Below, one piece after another: positions 19,024 to 28,171 of a stretch of 64,000 nt of DNA. This stretch comes from JACRCT01 sp049841135 (GTDB lineage: Bacteria; Myxococcota; Myxococcia; Myxococcales; UBA5297): contig JASGHK010000008.1 of assembly GCA_049841135.1 (NCBI GenBank), positions 124,001-188,000 on the forward strand, written 5' to 3'. A model generated the notes under the pieces. The model had not been told where the DNA came from and searched no databases. It worked only from the letters and a program-made list of their open reading frames with translations. A program made the translations under genes and the position numbers. Position 1 is the stretch's first letter. Each line of letters starts with the position of its first letter.

Positions 19024-20530
19024 CTTGGCCCATTTGCCCTGCCAAGGTTGCCGGCTCGACGGGCAATCGGCCGGCGAGGTCGATCCGGTCCCGGTACAGC
19101 CGCAGTCCGTAGGGAGCGCGCAAGGGCACCATGATGCCCAGCAACTCCTGCATCCGTTCCGGGGAGGCGCGACGGATGGCCCGAGCTAGCGTGCTGGCAG
19201 CAGTGCCGAGAGCTGCCCCACCGCACTGAACAGGGGCGTCCGCAAGAGCGACCTTCGCGCGCAGCCGCCTAGAGTCTGCCGCGGTGCGTGTGTTCTTGAT
19301 CTGGCCCAGGCGCTCCCGTGCCACCGCCTCCGACACCAGCCCTTCGTCCAGAAGCCGCACAAGCCGAGCCTCCTGGCTATCCAGGCGCTCCAACTCGGCT
19401 TCGGCTTCGGCCAGGTCAAGGTTCGGCTTCTCCTGCTCTGTTCGCTTGCGGCCCGCTTGAACCGCCGCGCCCAGGACATCGGGATGGGTCAGGAGGTCAA
19501 CGAGAGCGGCCCGCATCGCAGCGTCGGCGTCAGGAACCCGAACGGTTCGCCGGTCGGGGCAAGGCGGTGCTGTCAGCCGCCGCGCCGGGGTGGGACAGCC
19601 GTAGCGGTAGGACGCACCCTTGCCATCCGACAGAACGTGAACCCGGCAGCCGCATGCGCCGCAGGTCAGCAGTCCACGCATCGCCGCGTCCCGGGATGGC
19701 TTGGGCCCGCAAGACGACTTGGCGTCTGCCAAGAGCATCTTGAGTCGCTCCCAAGTTACTTCGTCCACGATCGGCGGAATCTCGACGGTATGCCCACAGA
19801 CCGTGTAGCGCCCGATGATGGCGGGCTGAGTCAGCAACCGGAGAACAGTGCTCTTCCCCCACTTCCCGGCTCGGGCGGCGGGCACGCCATCGCGGTTAAG
19901 GTGAGCCGCTATCGTGCGCGACGACTCCCCAGACAACGCCTCTGCGACGATGCGTCGGTAGACGTCGACCTGCTCGGGCACGACGATCCAGGTCTTGGAG
20001 AAGTGGTCATAGCGGCGCCCGTAAGGAGGCGAGCCCTGCGAGAGGCGCCCCTCCTCGGCTGCCCGCAAGCGCCCCGCGGCCGTCCTCAGCAGAATCTTCC
20101 GCCGCTCCTCTGAACTCTCGTTCGCCTTGAGGAGATAGGTCAGCCGGCCCAGGACGTTGCTTGGTTCAAAGACTGCGCCCTGCGCGTCAACAATGACGGC
20201 GCGAGCCTCCTCGGCCAAGCAGAGGACTTCGGTCTGCTCTCGAAGGGTCGCGGCGCGCGTGATCCGGTCGATAGCGAAGCAGCGGATCTCGTCGTAGGAC
20301 TTCGAAGCCGTGAGGCGTCGCAGTTCGCGCACGCTGTCGCGCTCATCCAGAGGCAGGGCCCCCGACACACCCAGTTCCTCGATGCGTGCCACAACCACGC
20401 ACGGGCGGGACCTTCGCAGGCGGTCCAAAGCATGGCGTTGCGTCTCGGGCGTGTCGTTTTTGACCTGCTGGTCACTGGAGACGCGAATCAACTCTACTGC
20501 GCGCGGGAGAGCGGGGTCGGTGCCGGGCAT
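18947..20530 (-). CDS. large serine recombinase (integrase of the element)
   Basis: ATG 20530 (MPGTDPALPRAVELIRVSSD) has AGGAGG 7 bp upstream; the ORF could extend 36 codons further but without family similarity. The N-terminal resolvase domain holds the catalytic Ser in IRVSSDQQ and the Arg residues of FAIDRITRAA. Then come the recombinase domain (GSPPYGRRYDH, TIAAHLNRDGVPAARAGKWG), a zinc ribbon (LLTCGACGCRV, YRYGC) and a coiled coil (LDLAEAEAELERLDSQEARL). 527 residues. Its last 21-27 codons lie left of attL in host comM DNA, so the C-terminus changes when the element excises. Confidence 0.93.
   Translation of the reverse strand: MPGTDPALPRAVELIRVSSDQQVKNDTPETQRHALDRLRRSRPCVVVARIEELGVSGALPLDERDSVRELRRLTASKSYDEIRCFAIDRITRAATLREQTEVLCLAEEARAVIVDAQGAVFEPSNVLGRLTYLLKANESSEERRKILLRTAAGRLRAAEEGRLSQGSPPYGRRYDHFSKTWIVVPEQVDVYRRIVAEALSGESSRTIAAHLNRDGVPAARAGKWGKSTVLRLLTQPAIIGRYTVCGHTVEIPPIVDEVTWERLKMLLADAKSSCGPKPSRDAAMRGLLTCGACGCRVHVLSDGKGASYRYGCPTPARRLTAPPCPDRRTVRVPDADAAMRAALVDLLTHPDVLGAAVQAGRKRTEQEKPNLDLAEAEAELERLDSQEARLVRLLDEGLVSEAVARERLGQIKNTRTAADSRRLRAKVALADAPVQCGGAALGTAASTLARAIRRASPERMQELLGIMVPLRAPYGLRLYRDRIDLAGRLPVEPATLAGQMGQVEKRCGPLQPRAPSRAWRPPGRGRR
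19009..19040. other. attL junction of the comM-inserted element
   Basis: comM reads correctly up to AGGHN. The next codons (GCT TTT CTA CTT GGC CCA TTT) are uncommon for the neighbourhood and lose the ComM P-loop after GP. Aligned with the right junction at a fixed offset of 17,798 bp, identical dinucleotides that could be a serine-integrase core are TT (19018), CT (19024), GG (19027) and CC (19030). I cannot choose between them. Confidence 0.7.
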
Positions 20531-20670
20531 CTGTTTGCCTCCTGGGCTTCTGCAAGCCGCAGATCCGTTAGCACAGCTTCGAACCAGTCGAGCAAGTCGG
20601 AGACGGCAAGCGCCTGCTCGGACTCGTCGGCAAGACACGAGAGGCGGACACTCGCGGGGCTCCTACTCAT
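20494..20670 (-). CDS. small protein overlapping the recombinase start
   Basis: 58 residues (MSRSPASVRLSCLADESEQ), start at ATG 20670 after a GGAGG-type site; an internal helix DLLDWFEAVLTDLRLAEAQ. It overlaps the recombinase start by 37 bp and its own start overlaps the upstream stop (ATGA), so all three are translationally coupled. It could modulate integrase translation or activity; no homology is recognised. Confidence 0.5.
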   Translation of the reverse strand: MSRSPASVRLSCLADESEQALAVSDLLDWFEAVLTDLRLAEAQEANRCPAPTPLSRAQ

Positions 20671-20948
20671 CGCCGCCCCCCCCTCCCGCCGCTTGCTGGC
20701 TTCTGGGCCAGACTTGCCGCCTGTCGAGTCGAGACAACGAGTCGATAGCCGCCGGGTGCCCCACAGTCCGCGAAGCGGTGGCCGATGTCTCGCAGTCCAT
20801 CGGTGTCCCGGTTCCGAAGCGGCTTCCCGGCCTCGGAGAACGGCCAACCGTGGACGTGCGTTCCGGCGCACCACGGGCAGAGCGCCTCAACGTGCCGCGT
20901 GGTGGTGACGCTGTAGACCCGGCCGAAGGCGTAGGGGATGGGGCTCAT
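20667..20948 (-). CDS. small putative zinc-binding phage-type protein
   Basis: 93 residues from ATG 20948 (MSPIPYAFGRVYSVTTTRHVE). It contains CPWCAGTHVHGWPF and, further on, GHRFADCGAPGGYRL, giving a likely Cys/His metal site. Similar CPxC...HxHG...GHRxAHC proteins are common in actinophages and integrative elements, with unknown function. Start and stop are coupled to both neighbours by 4-bp overlaps. Confidence 0.6.
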   Translation of the reverse strand: MSPIPYAFGRVYSVTTTRHVEALCPWCAGTHVHGWPFSEAGKPLRNRDTDGLRDIGHRFADCGAPGGYRLVVSTRQAASLAQKPASGGRGGRR

Positions 20949-21268
20949 TGCTCGCACCTCCCGGCCGAGTTGGGCCAGTCGCACTCGTGGTCGCGCAGGG
21001 CGCAAACGGCGCACCCCCTGTGCAGCATGATCGTGCGATAGGCGTTCGGCGCCCGGGTCGGCCTGAACCATCGCTCGCCCAACTTGCTGGCGAGAGTCCC
21101 CAGATCGATCGCGCACCGCTTCCAGTCGGCTGTCTCGAATCCCAGTTCACTCAGTGGGACGAACAAGTCTGTTCGCGCGTCGTAGAACCGTCCGGCATGC
21201 GGGCTGCCGTCCTCGGCAGCGTCTCCGTGGATGTAGAGTCGCTCCGGTCGAAGGGCGGTGGACTTCAT
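20945..21268 (-). CDS. small cysteine-containing protein, unknown
   Basis: 107 residues from ATG 21268 (MKSTALRPERLYIHGDAAEDG). The C-terminus holds a Cys/His cluster (HRGCAVCALRDHECDWP) that may bind a metal. The 4-bp overlap with both neighbours argues that it is translated. No family is recognised. Confidence 0.55.
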   Translation of the reverse strand: MKSTALRPERLYIHGDAAEDGSPHAGRFYDARTDLFVPLSELGFETADWKRCAIDLGTLASKLGERWFRPTRAPNAYRTIMLHRGCAVCALRDHECDWPNSAGRCEQ

Positions 21269-21475
21269 CGGCGTTCGCCTCCCTTCCCGCTGCACAGCAA
21301 CTCGAAGCCGGGGCGGAGTGCTTCCAGTTTCTCCGCCGCAGCGTCGAACCGCTGTGCTTCGACTAGATGGGCTACCTCGACCAACCGAGCAGACACGCTG
21401 CCGGCGCGGAGAGCGAGCCGCAGACCGACCGGCAAAGAAGCCGGGGCCGTCGGCGGACTTCGTTGGATACCTCAT
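21265..21475 (-). CDS. small helical protein (frameshifted), unknown
   Basis: ATG 21475 overlaps the stop of the upstream gene (ATGA) and starts MRYPTKSADGPGFFAG. Removing one base near 21,428 (GGTCGGTCTG to GGTCGTCTG) joins it to a strongly coding-looking frame with VSARLVEVAHLVEAQ and RFDAAAEKLEALRPGFELL. That frame ends with a TGA overlapping the next ATG. The corrected product is about 69 residues. The exact coupling at both ends supports one broken gene rather than an untranslated gap. Confidence 0.5.
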
Positions 21476-21660
21476 CGCAGCCCCCGCTCGGCCTTGGATA
21501 GCGCCAGCAGTTCAGTCATCGCCGAAGCGAGCGCGCATGCCACGTCATCGGCAGTGCCAGTTAGTGCGAGGTCTGCCGCTGCGTGAATCTTCTTCGCCAA
21601 CTTCTTGGCTGCTCGGGTGCGGTGGTCGGTTGCGGCGGGGGTAACGGTCTTCGACGTCAT
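21472..21660 (-). CDS. small helical protein, unknown
   Basis: 62 residues from ATG 21660 (MTSKTVTPAATDHRTRAAKK), with AAGGAGA 6 bp upstream. The remainder is one or two amphipathic helices (DDVACALASAMTELLALS). Part of the leftward coupled operon; no homology recognised. Confidence 0.5.
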   Translation of the reverse strand: MTSKTVTPAATDHRTRAAKKLAKKIHAAADLALTGTADDVACALASAMTELLALSKAERGLR

Positions 21661-21719
21661 CGGAGCATCTCCTTGGTTGGTGCTTCGGGTGCTTCGGGTA
21701 CGACTTCGGAAACGACAGG

Positions 21720-22004
21720 TCATGCGGCCTTCCTCTCTAAGCGCGCGTCGGTGCCGGTGAGGATGGCCAGCGCTTCGTCATCGGAGCCGACGACAGCCGC
21801 GCGAACAGCGTGGGCCCACAGTTCTTCGCCGGGCCCGAGCTGGGCGAGCGCCGCCAAGAGTTCCGAGGCGAAGGGCTCGAAGCGCGCCCGAAACGCGTCA
21901 GTCCGCGCCGCCTTGGGCCTTACAACGAGTCGCCCTGAGCCGCTCCAGAGGGTGATTCCCGAGGAGTGCGCAGCGGTTAGCAGGGACAGGAGGGCCGGGC
22001 TCAC
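21720..22004 (-). CDS. small TubC-N-like protein
   Basis: 94 residues from GTG 22004, which overlaps the stop of the helicase gene (GTGA). The N-terminal part (LLSLLTAAHSSGITLWSGSGRLVVRPKAA) and the later ELLAALAQL have the helix-hairpin-helix look of TubC-like docking proteins, often encoded just after primase genes in phages and islands. It may dock on the primase-helicase; this is inferred from position. Confidence 0.5.
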   Translation of the reverse strand: MSPALLSLLTAAHSSGITLWSGSGRLVVRPKAARTDAFRARFEPFASELLAALAQLGPGEELWAHAVRAAVVGSDDEALAILTGTDARLERKAA

Positions 22005-25000
22005 GCGAAGGCCTCCTCTTCGTCGGCCCACAGGCCGGATTGAGGCGGAACAGCAGCAGACGGAGGCTCGGGAGGAGGGCTGGAGACCGCGGGAGACCGG
22101 GAGTCCGCGGGAGTCGTGCCGGCCGTTTCTTCGTGGGAGGTGTTTTTTTCATCTTCTTCAGAAAAACTACTTTCCCCAGGAACCCGGTTAGAACGTCTCC
22201 CGCTGTCTCCCGCACTCCCGCAAGACCCTGAAACCGCCCAACTCCAAGAGCCGTTGCGGCTGTCTTTCTCAACCGCGCAGATTCGTTCGCCTTTTCTCCA
22301 CTTGTCCCGATAGAGGCCGATTCGGCGCCCCAACTTGCGGGCATCCACCTTGCCATCCTTGATGAAGTCGGCCGCGTCGAGCGCTGCCCAGAAGTCGGCG
22401 GCCGCCGGATTGTCTCCCGCGAACTCGGACGCGCGCCCCGCCTCGAGCCGTTGCTTGATCTGACCGGCGGTCAGCCCCGACCGCCCGGGGTCGAGCGCCT
22501 TTAGCCCAGCGATCAACATGTCGTGAAGGTCGGTGGTCCTGTCGGCCTTCCGTAGTCCCTCGCGCGTGTCCACCCACGGATTGGCCAACCCGAGCCATCG
22601 GCACATCCCGCGAACGATGGCGCTCCACTCCTCAAAGCTCCCGAAGGCGGGAAGGTCCCTGGAGTTGGGGCGTCCCGCGACGAACCAGGCGCGGGCCACT
22701 GTGAGAGCGCAGGCGAGCAAGCGCGGCCGGTTCTCGCGGACCCAGCCGAGCAGGTCTCTGTGCGCAACGTCAGTGCGTTCCTCGGGGTGCTCCAGGGGCG
22801 ACGCGAGCCGGATATGGATCGCGCGCCGCACAATGTCGCCGCATAGCGTGGCGTTGTTGAGGGTCGCCCACCACGTTGCGCAGTTGGGCAACTTGAGCGC
22901 GGCCTCAGCGTCGTTGCGGCCCAGCAAGCGGCTGGCATAGGTGCCCTCGCACGTCAGCAACTTGTCGAGGATGGCGCCGCCGAAGTCGGTATCAACGTTG
23001 TCGAGGTTGACCACTGCATCCATGGCCGACAGGTGCGCGACGATGCGCTTGTCCATCTCCTCTCGGTTGAGGGTGAAGGACTCGCAGGGGGCCATGTAGC
23101 CCGTGGCGATTCGCGCTGCCGTGTGAACGAGGAGCCCCTTGCCTGCGCCGCGCGTGTTCGCATCCACCATGTTCAGCGGCACGTTTGCGGAGCCGAGAGC
23201 CGGGCTTGACGATCATGGTCATCAGCGCCGCGAACCAAGCCGCTCGATGCGCTTCGGTCTCAAAGGGGAAGTCCTTGACCACCTCTAGGAGTTCCCTCGC
23301 TGCCGCCTTCGCCTCCTCCGGGGTCGGTTCGGCAGGGACCGGCGCGCAGGGGCCGCTCGGACGGAAGAGAAGCCCAGTCGCCCCGTCATAGCCCGGCTTG
23401 TCGATGATGCTGCCATCCGGCCGGAGAGATGGAGAGCCGATCACGCCGCGCAACTCGCGCACTCCTGGCCAGTTGCCGCGACAGAGCGTGGCCGCGATGA
23501 CTGTCCCTGGAGGGTCCATCGCGACAAGGCCCTTATCGGTTTCGTGGGCCCACCGCAGGAGGGCGCTGGCCACCTCCCAGAGCTGAGCCGCCGACAACTC
23601 GCGGACCACGGGCGCGCCAATCTCGCGGCGGCTGTGCGCGTTATCGGGTTGGCCTTCCCAGGCGGCCACCATCACGAGGTGCCCGTTGCGCTGATACACG
23701 TCCGGATGCCCAGCCAAAGCCTCGGTCAGCGCGGCAACCGATAGATGCCCATCGCTTGGGCGCCAGACGTGGATCGGTCGCTCGTCTCCCCTCACCCTCG
23801 GGAGATCCCACTTCTTCCGCGCCATGCGCTTGAGTGTGCCGATCTTCTCGCCGGTCTTGCCCGACAAGAGCCGCAGCCCCTCGTTGCGGTCCATTCTCGA
23901 CGTGCGGGCCCTGGGCCTCTGCAAGTAGTTTCAGAACGCGATCGATCGCGTCGCGGAGAACGCCCTGCGGTGAGTCCTTGGAGACCCCGGCCAACTCCTG
24001 ATTGACGCGCCAGACGGTCGCGGGAGTCGCCGCTGCTATCCTCTCCTTCCACTTCTCGATGCCGTGCCGGTGGATGAACTCGTCCGGATCAAGGTCATCA
24101 GGCAACCGCTCGACAACGAACGCGGCGATGCCCGCGCGTTGCAGCGCTTCGATGTTGGCGAGCGTGCCACGATCCCCGCCGCCGTCCGGGTCGCCACAGA
24201 CACAGACCTTCTGCACTCCTCGCCGCCGCACCGTCTCCGTCTGCTCGCCGTTCAGTTGCGCCGAAACGGACGCCACCACGCTGCTGTCTCCGCGAATCTG
24301 GGCAAAGGCTGCGTCGTTCACGCCCTCTACAAGAACGATCTCGCGGTTGCCATCCTCCAACGCGCGGTCGAGGAAGAAGGGCGACCGCTTCGTGTTCTCT
24401 CCAGGCAGGGCGAGAGTCTTTGGAACCCCCGTCTCCTTCCATTTCGTGGCTGCCTGTTTGTCGGGGGGCAGCGCCTGCCATGCGGCCCACTCCTCCTCGC
24501 GATCCTTCGCCCACGCCGCAGCGTCGCGCTTCTCTGGGGGTACCTCTGTGTGCCAGCGACCATAGAGGGTCAGCGGTCGACCGAACTCATCGTTCCAGAG
24601 ATAGGTGATGAACCCTTCAAACTTGCGCCAGAGCAAGCAGGCCTCTCGCGCCTCGCCAAGATCGGCCCCTGCCCTGTGTAGCGCTTGCTCGACACGGGCC
24701 GCAGACAGATAGAGGCCCAAACCCAGATCGCGGATTTCGGCGTCGGTGTAGTGGCGCCCTTCGCGCAGGTAAGATCGCGCCCGTTCGCCCTCTGGGCTCC
24801 ACAACTCCGAGACGCAGAACTCTTGGGCCACAGCTAGGGCCGTGCGGCGCTCCTCGCGTCGCCGTGCTTCCTCGAGCTGCTCGGGCGTCTGGTCTCGGTC
24901 CAGCGGGGAGGCGTCTACGCCCGCCAATCCAGCGAGTTTGCGGATTGCGCGGATGAAGTCCTCGCCGGTCGGCTTGCGGCCACCGTTCACGAGGTCCAAG

Positions 25001-25242
25001 AAGCGAACGCCCGCGTGGCCGTGCGTCTTGATCCACCAAGGGCGGTTTTCGTAGACGCAGAGGCGCTCCGGGTTCTCGTGCCCCACAGACTCGGGGAATC
25101 CGGCCGGCCACTTCGTCGCCTCCCAGCGGCGCCCCTTCTTCACCCACCCGAACTCGGGGAAGGCACGGTCGAGGTTGCGAAAGAGAGCGGGCAGCACCTC
25201 GTCCTCAAAGAAGGTGCTCGGCTTCAGGTCGGGGATGCTCAC
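22001..25242 (-). CDS. primase-helicase of the element (two frame breaks)
   Basis: Three overlapping frames make one 1079-residue protein after two single-base corrections, near 23,895 (GAGATG read as GAGAATG) and near 23,198. GTG 25242 overlaps the stop of the XRE gene. The N-terminal part (FPEFGWVKKGRRWEATKWPAGF) resembles the substrate end of phage primases but lacks zinc cysteines. A Toprim domain follows (REIVLVEGVNDAAFAQ, VCVCGDPDGGGDRG, LPDDLDPDEFI). The C-terminal half carries a P-loop (VDANTRGAGKGLL) and Walker B-like NLDNVDTDFG, as in D5/DUF927-type helicases. It should replicate the excised element. Confidence 0.8.
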
Positions 25243-25499
25243 GACTCACCCCCGTCCGCGCCAACGGCCTGCTTCGGCATCGAAGGCTCTGCGCCTTCCG
25301 GCCGAGTCCGCAGCTCGCCACGTTGCAGCCCCAACGCACGTTCGACGCGAGCCACCCAGTCGCCGGGAGGCGTGGCCACTCCCCGAACCCACGCAGAAAG
25401 CGTGCTCGGTGACACGCTGAGTCGCTGCGCAAGTTGGGCCTGGGTGAGGTCCGCCAGTGCGAGCGCCGCCAGATACCGCCTGTGATCCAGTTGCACCAT
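25239..25499 (-). CDS. XRE-type (Cro/CI) HTH regulator
   Basis: 86 residues from ATG 25499 with GGAGG 6 bp upstream. A helix-turn-helix lies in LTQAQLAQRLSVSPSTLSAWVRG. It overlaps the primase-helicase start by GTGA, so it probably sets expression of the replication gene. A candidate repressor or control protein of the element. Confidence 0.8.
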   Translation of the reverse strand: MVQLDHRRYLAALALADLTQAQLAQRLSVSPSTLSAWVRGVATPPGDWVARVERALGLQRGELRTRPEGAEPSMPKQAVGADGGES

Positions 25500-25592
25500 T
25501 TTCAGCCTCCGTTGCCGCGCGAACATCGCGGCATCAACGGAAGGCAGGATGCGACTGGCGGGTGGGCTAATCGACGGAACTAGGCGGTCGTT

Positions 25593-26432
25593 CTAGCTGC
25601 CCTCGTTTCCGCCTATTCCCTGGAGACGATCGTTCCGGAGACGAGCACTCTCGGCGTGCTCCTTGCGCCAGCGACCGATGCGCGCCTCTTCCTCGTTGAC
25701 GTCACCGCAGGGGGGCTCTAGCCCAGCCACCACGGACAGCGCAGCAATGTCTCTGTAGGAGATTGCCATGCCATGCTTCTCTGCTGTCCCGAGTAGGGCT
25801 TGGGCGAAGGTTCGGCGTTGGTCCTGAGTGTAGGCGGACTGGTGCGCCGGCCCCTGTTGCTTGGCGTAGTCTTCAACGTCCCCCAAGTAGCAAGCCATGC
25901 GGCGCAACGTCTTCACAAACAGCGGCCACTCGGCAGCGAACCCGGGAGGCCAGGTCTTCCCCGGCGGGCCGATCTTCCGGCACGACAAGTAGGCGTGCGC
26001 GAGTTCTCTCGCCAGGGCAGGCGACGCGTCCAAAAGGCGCCGATCGGCCACCAGACTAGGCAGCATCTGGGCGCATATTCCCTTCGCGTTCGTGATCAGG
26101 AGACCCGCCCGCTCGTCGCCATGAGTCGCAACGAGATAGGCGGTTGCTGTTTCGAGGCTCGCGGTCGCTGATGGCTTCGCCTTTGGCCCAGTCTTCGCCC
26201 GCGCCTTCTTCGGAGCCGAGCGAGGCGGCGGGTCTGCGGAGGCTGGCCGCGAGACCTTGGCAGCAGGGATCGGAGGGAGTTCGACGCCGAGCCTGCGCGC
26301 GATTTCCTCGCCATCGGCGCATCGGTAGCAACTCGCCCGGGGACCCTTCTCGCGCTCGTGCCTCTGGCGCTTCGGACAGTCCTTCTCGGGAAGTTTGCAC
26401 CGCAGTTTCCTGCAATAGAACGACGCGCCCAT
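25593..26432 (-). CDS. cysteine-cluster protein, unknown
   Basis: 279 residues from ATG 26432 (MGASFYCRKLRCKLPEKDC). The N-terminal cluster C-x3-C...C plus CYRCADG probably binds zinc. A basic, Pro/Ala-rich linker (APKKARAKTGPKAKPSA) follows, then a helical C-terminal half. Proteins starting with such FYC..C clusters are common in phages and islands without known function. Upstream ATGs lack a good ribosome site, so this start was chosen. Confidence 0.6.
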   Translation of the reverse strand: MGASFYCRKLRCKLPEKDCPKRQRHEREKGPRASCYRCADGEEIARRLGVELPPIPAAKVSRPASADPPPRSAPKKARAKTGPKAKPSATASLETATAYLVATHGDERAGLLITNAKGICAQMLPSLVADRRLLDASPALARELAHAYLSCRKIGPPGKTWPPGFAAEWPLFVKTLRRMACYLGDVEDYAKQQGPAHQSAYTQDQRRTFAQALLGTAEKHGMAISYRDIAALSVVAGLEPPCGDVNEEEARIGRWRKEHAESARLRNDRLQGIGGNEGS

Positions 26433-26535
26433 GTTCCGCTCCCACAGCGGCCCCAGGTGAGAACCGGCGGCGGGCAGGCGCACTGGGGATGCGCTTTTCG
26501 GGAGCTACCCTAGCCCGCGCCGTTCAACTTGGACT

Positions 26536-26917
26536 CTACGCCTGGCCGTGCTGCTTCTCCCATTTGTGGAACGAGGCCAGTTGCGCTTGCTGGCGGGCGC
26601 TGAAGCTGGCAAATGGGCGTGGTCATCGCTGCGTTGAGGTCCGCGAAGGTCGTCTTTCCGGTGCGCTCGCAGTAGGCGCGCTCCCGCATGTGGAACTGCT
26701 GGGCGGTGATCTCGACGTACCAGCGAAACGCGGGGTCCCGGCCGATGCCCGCCGCGATGCGCTCCGACGTGAGGATGGGCAGTTTGTTGGCGGCGGCCTT
26801 CACCTTCCTGGCGACCTCGCGCAACTCGGCGTCGGTGACAGGCTTGACGATGATGGCGGTCTCCGCGGCCGCGTTCTTGCTCTGCGAGGCTGGACGGTTC
26901 AACTTGGTGGTAGCCAT
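26536..26917 (-). CDS. small protein, unknown (frameshifted)
   Basis: Starts at ATG 26917 (MATTKLNRPASQSKNAAAE). The middle reads coherently (DAELREVARKVKAAANKLP, DPAFRWYVEITAQQFHMRE). At about 26,615 one extra C in ACGCCCATTT shifts the frame; without it the end is TTPFASFSARQQAQLASFHKW..., stopping at TAG 26536-26538. Corrected length 126 residues. Function unknown. Confidence 0.5.
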
Positions 26918-27032
26918 TGCGTCGCTCTCCGTGTTCGGCGCGGTGGTGAGGGCGGGGGTCCGGTTGCCGCCGGGCCTCCGTCCGTTCCTCCTTCCGGCGC
27001 GCCAGAACCCGGAGGGAGGAGGAAATCTTCGA

Positions 27033-27293
27033 CTAGCCGATTCCCCTCTTGGCCCTCTCTTGACGCGAGCCCATGCCCTTGACGGCGCTTGGAGCTCGGG
27101 GTGGGGCGATGCCCTCCTGCTTCTCTACAACCGGAAGCCCGGCGAGCAGAATCATGCGAACCACGTCCGTGGTCGTTGGCGCCAGTCCGGGGCGGGAGAG
27201 TTTCTCCTTCACCACCTCCAGGCGCTCGAAGAGTTCATGCTCCAACCTGATGGCGATCTGCGTCGTGTTCGGCGTCTTGTTCGTGGGCACCAT
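27033..27293 (-). CDS. ribbon-helix-helix-like DNA-binding protein
   Basis: 86 residues from ATG 27293 (MVPTNKTPNTTQIAIRLEHE), with AAGGAG upstream. The segment TQIAIRLEHELFERLEVVKEK followed by TTTDVVRMILLAGL matches ribbon-helix-helix repressors. It is divergent from the small resolvase gene, with back-to-back promoters between them, and is the first gene of the leftward series that ends in the integrase. A likely repressor of one or both promoters. Confidence 0.65.
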   Translation of the reverse strand: MVPTNKTPNTTQIAIRLEHELFERLEVVKEKLSRPGLAPTTTDVVRMILLAGLPVVEKQEGIAPPRAPSAVKGMGSRQERAKRGIG

Positions 27294-27318
27294 GCGCGGC
27301 TCCTTGATCGTTGGAAGG

Positions 27319-27383
27319 AGTCTATTGGCGGTCGCAATATTTGTCAACCACGCATTGCGCGCATTGCTGGGTGGTGCTACTGT
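27319..27383. promoter_or_regulatory. divergent promoters between RHH and resolvase genes
   Basis: Leftward: TTGACA (27347-27342), 17 bp, TAGACT (27324-27319). Rightward: TTGCGC (27355-27360), 17 bp, TACTGT (27378-27383). The -35 boxes lie 7 bp apart, and the direct repeat GCATTGC occurs twice between 27352 and 27367. This is a compact arrangement for mutual control. Confidence 0.6.
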
Positions 27384-27412
27384 CCAAGTCGCACCCGCTC
27401 GGAGGTCTGCCC

Positions 27413-28055
27413 GATGCCCAAGAGTCAGCCCGCTGCCGCCTGCTACCTGCGCGTCTCCAGCGACCGCCAGACCGTCGAGAACCAGCGGGCCGAGGTAGAG
27501 GCGCTCGCACGGGCCAGGGGGCTAATGCCGGTCTTCTACGAGGAGACGGAATCCGCGGCGAAGAAGCGGCCCGAGTTCGACCGGATGCTGGCCGAGGTGC
27601 GGCGCGGAAAGGCTTCGGCCGTCGTCGTCTGGGCGCTCGACCGCCTACACCGCTCGATGGCGGGCGCAATCAACGACGTCTTGGAACTCGACCGCCTCAA
27701 CGTGCGCGTCCTGTCGGTGCGGGAGCCCTGGCTAGACACGTCCGGCCCAGTTCGCCCCCTCCTCGTCGCCATCTTCGGCTGGGTAGCCGAGCAGGAGCGG
27801 GCCCGGCTCATCGAGCGGACGAAGGCAGGAATCGAGCGCGCACGGGCCGAGGGGAAGCGGCTGGGGCGTCCGCCCACGTCGTCTATCCTTCTGCACGCGG
27901 CTCGCGATCTTGTCGCCGGGGGCGCGACTGTCGCGGCGGCAGCACGAGCCAAAGGCGTGTCCCGCGCAGCTCTCCGGCGCTTCCTGTCCGCTCAAGGTGG
28001 CCGAAAAGGTGTCTCCGGGGACCCCACTGGCGAGGCCCAGATTCCCGCCCCTTAA
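27413..28055 (+). CDS. small serine resolvase/invertase
   Basis: 214 residues from ATG 27413 with GGAGG upstream. The resolvase domain is complete: catalytic Ser in ACYLRVSSDRQTVENQ, VVWALDRLHRSMAG, and the long E helix AEQERARLIERTKAGIERAR. The C-terminal HTH reads VAAAARAKGVSRAALRRFL. Members resolve cointegrates or invert segments. It is distinct from the large serine integrase at the left end, so the element has two serine recombinases. Confidence 0.9.
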
Positions 28056-28171
28056 GGTGGGCGACCTCGGGTGGCCGGAAAGGGTCGTTATCGGCCGCCG
28101 GGTCTTCCCAAGCCCGCCACTTGCCGGCGCGCTCCCGTGGCAAGAGACTGAGGCACGGGGAGGTACATGCG

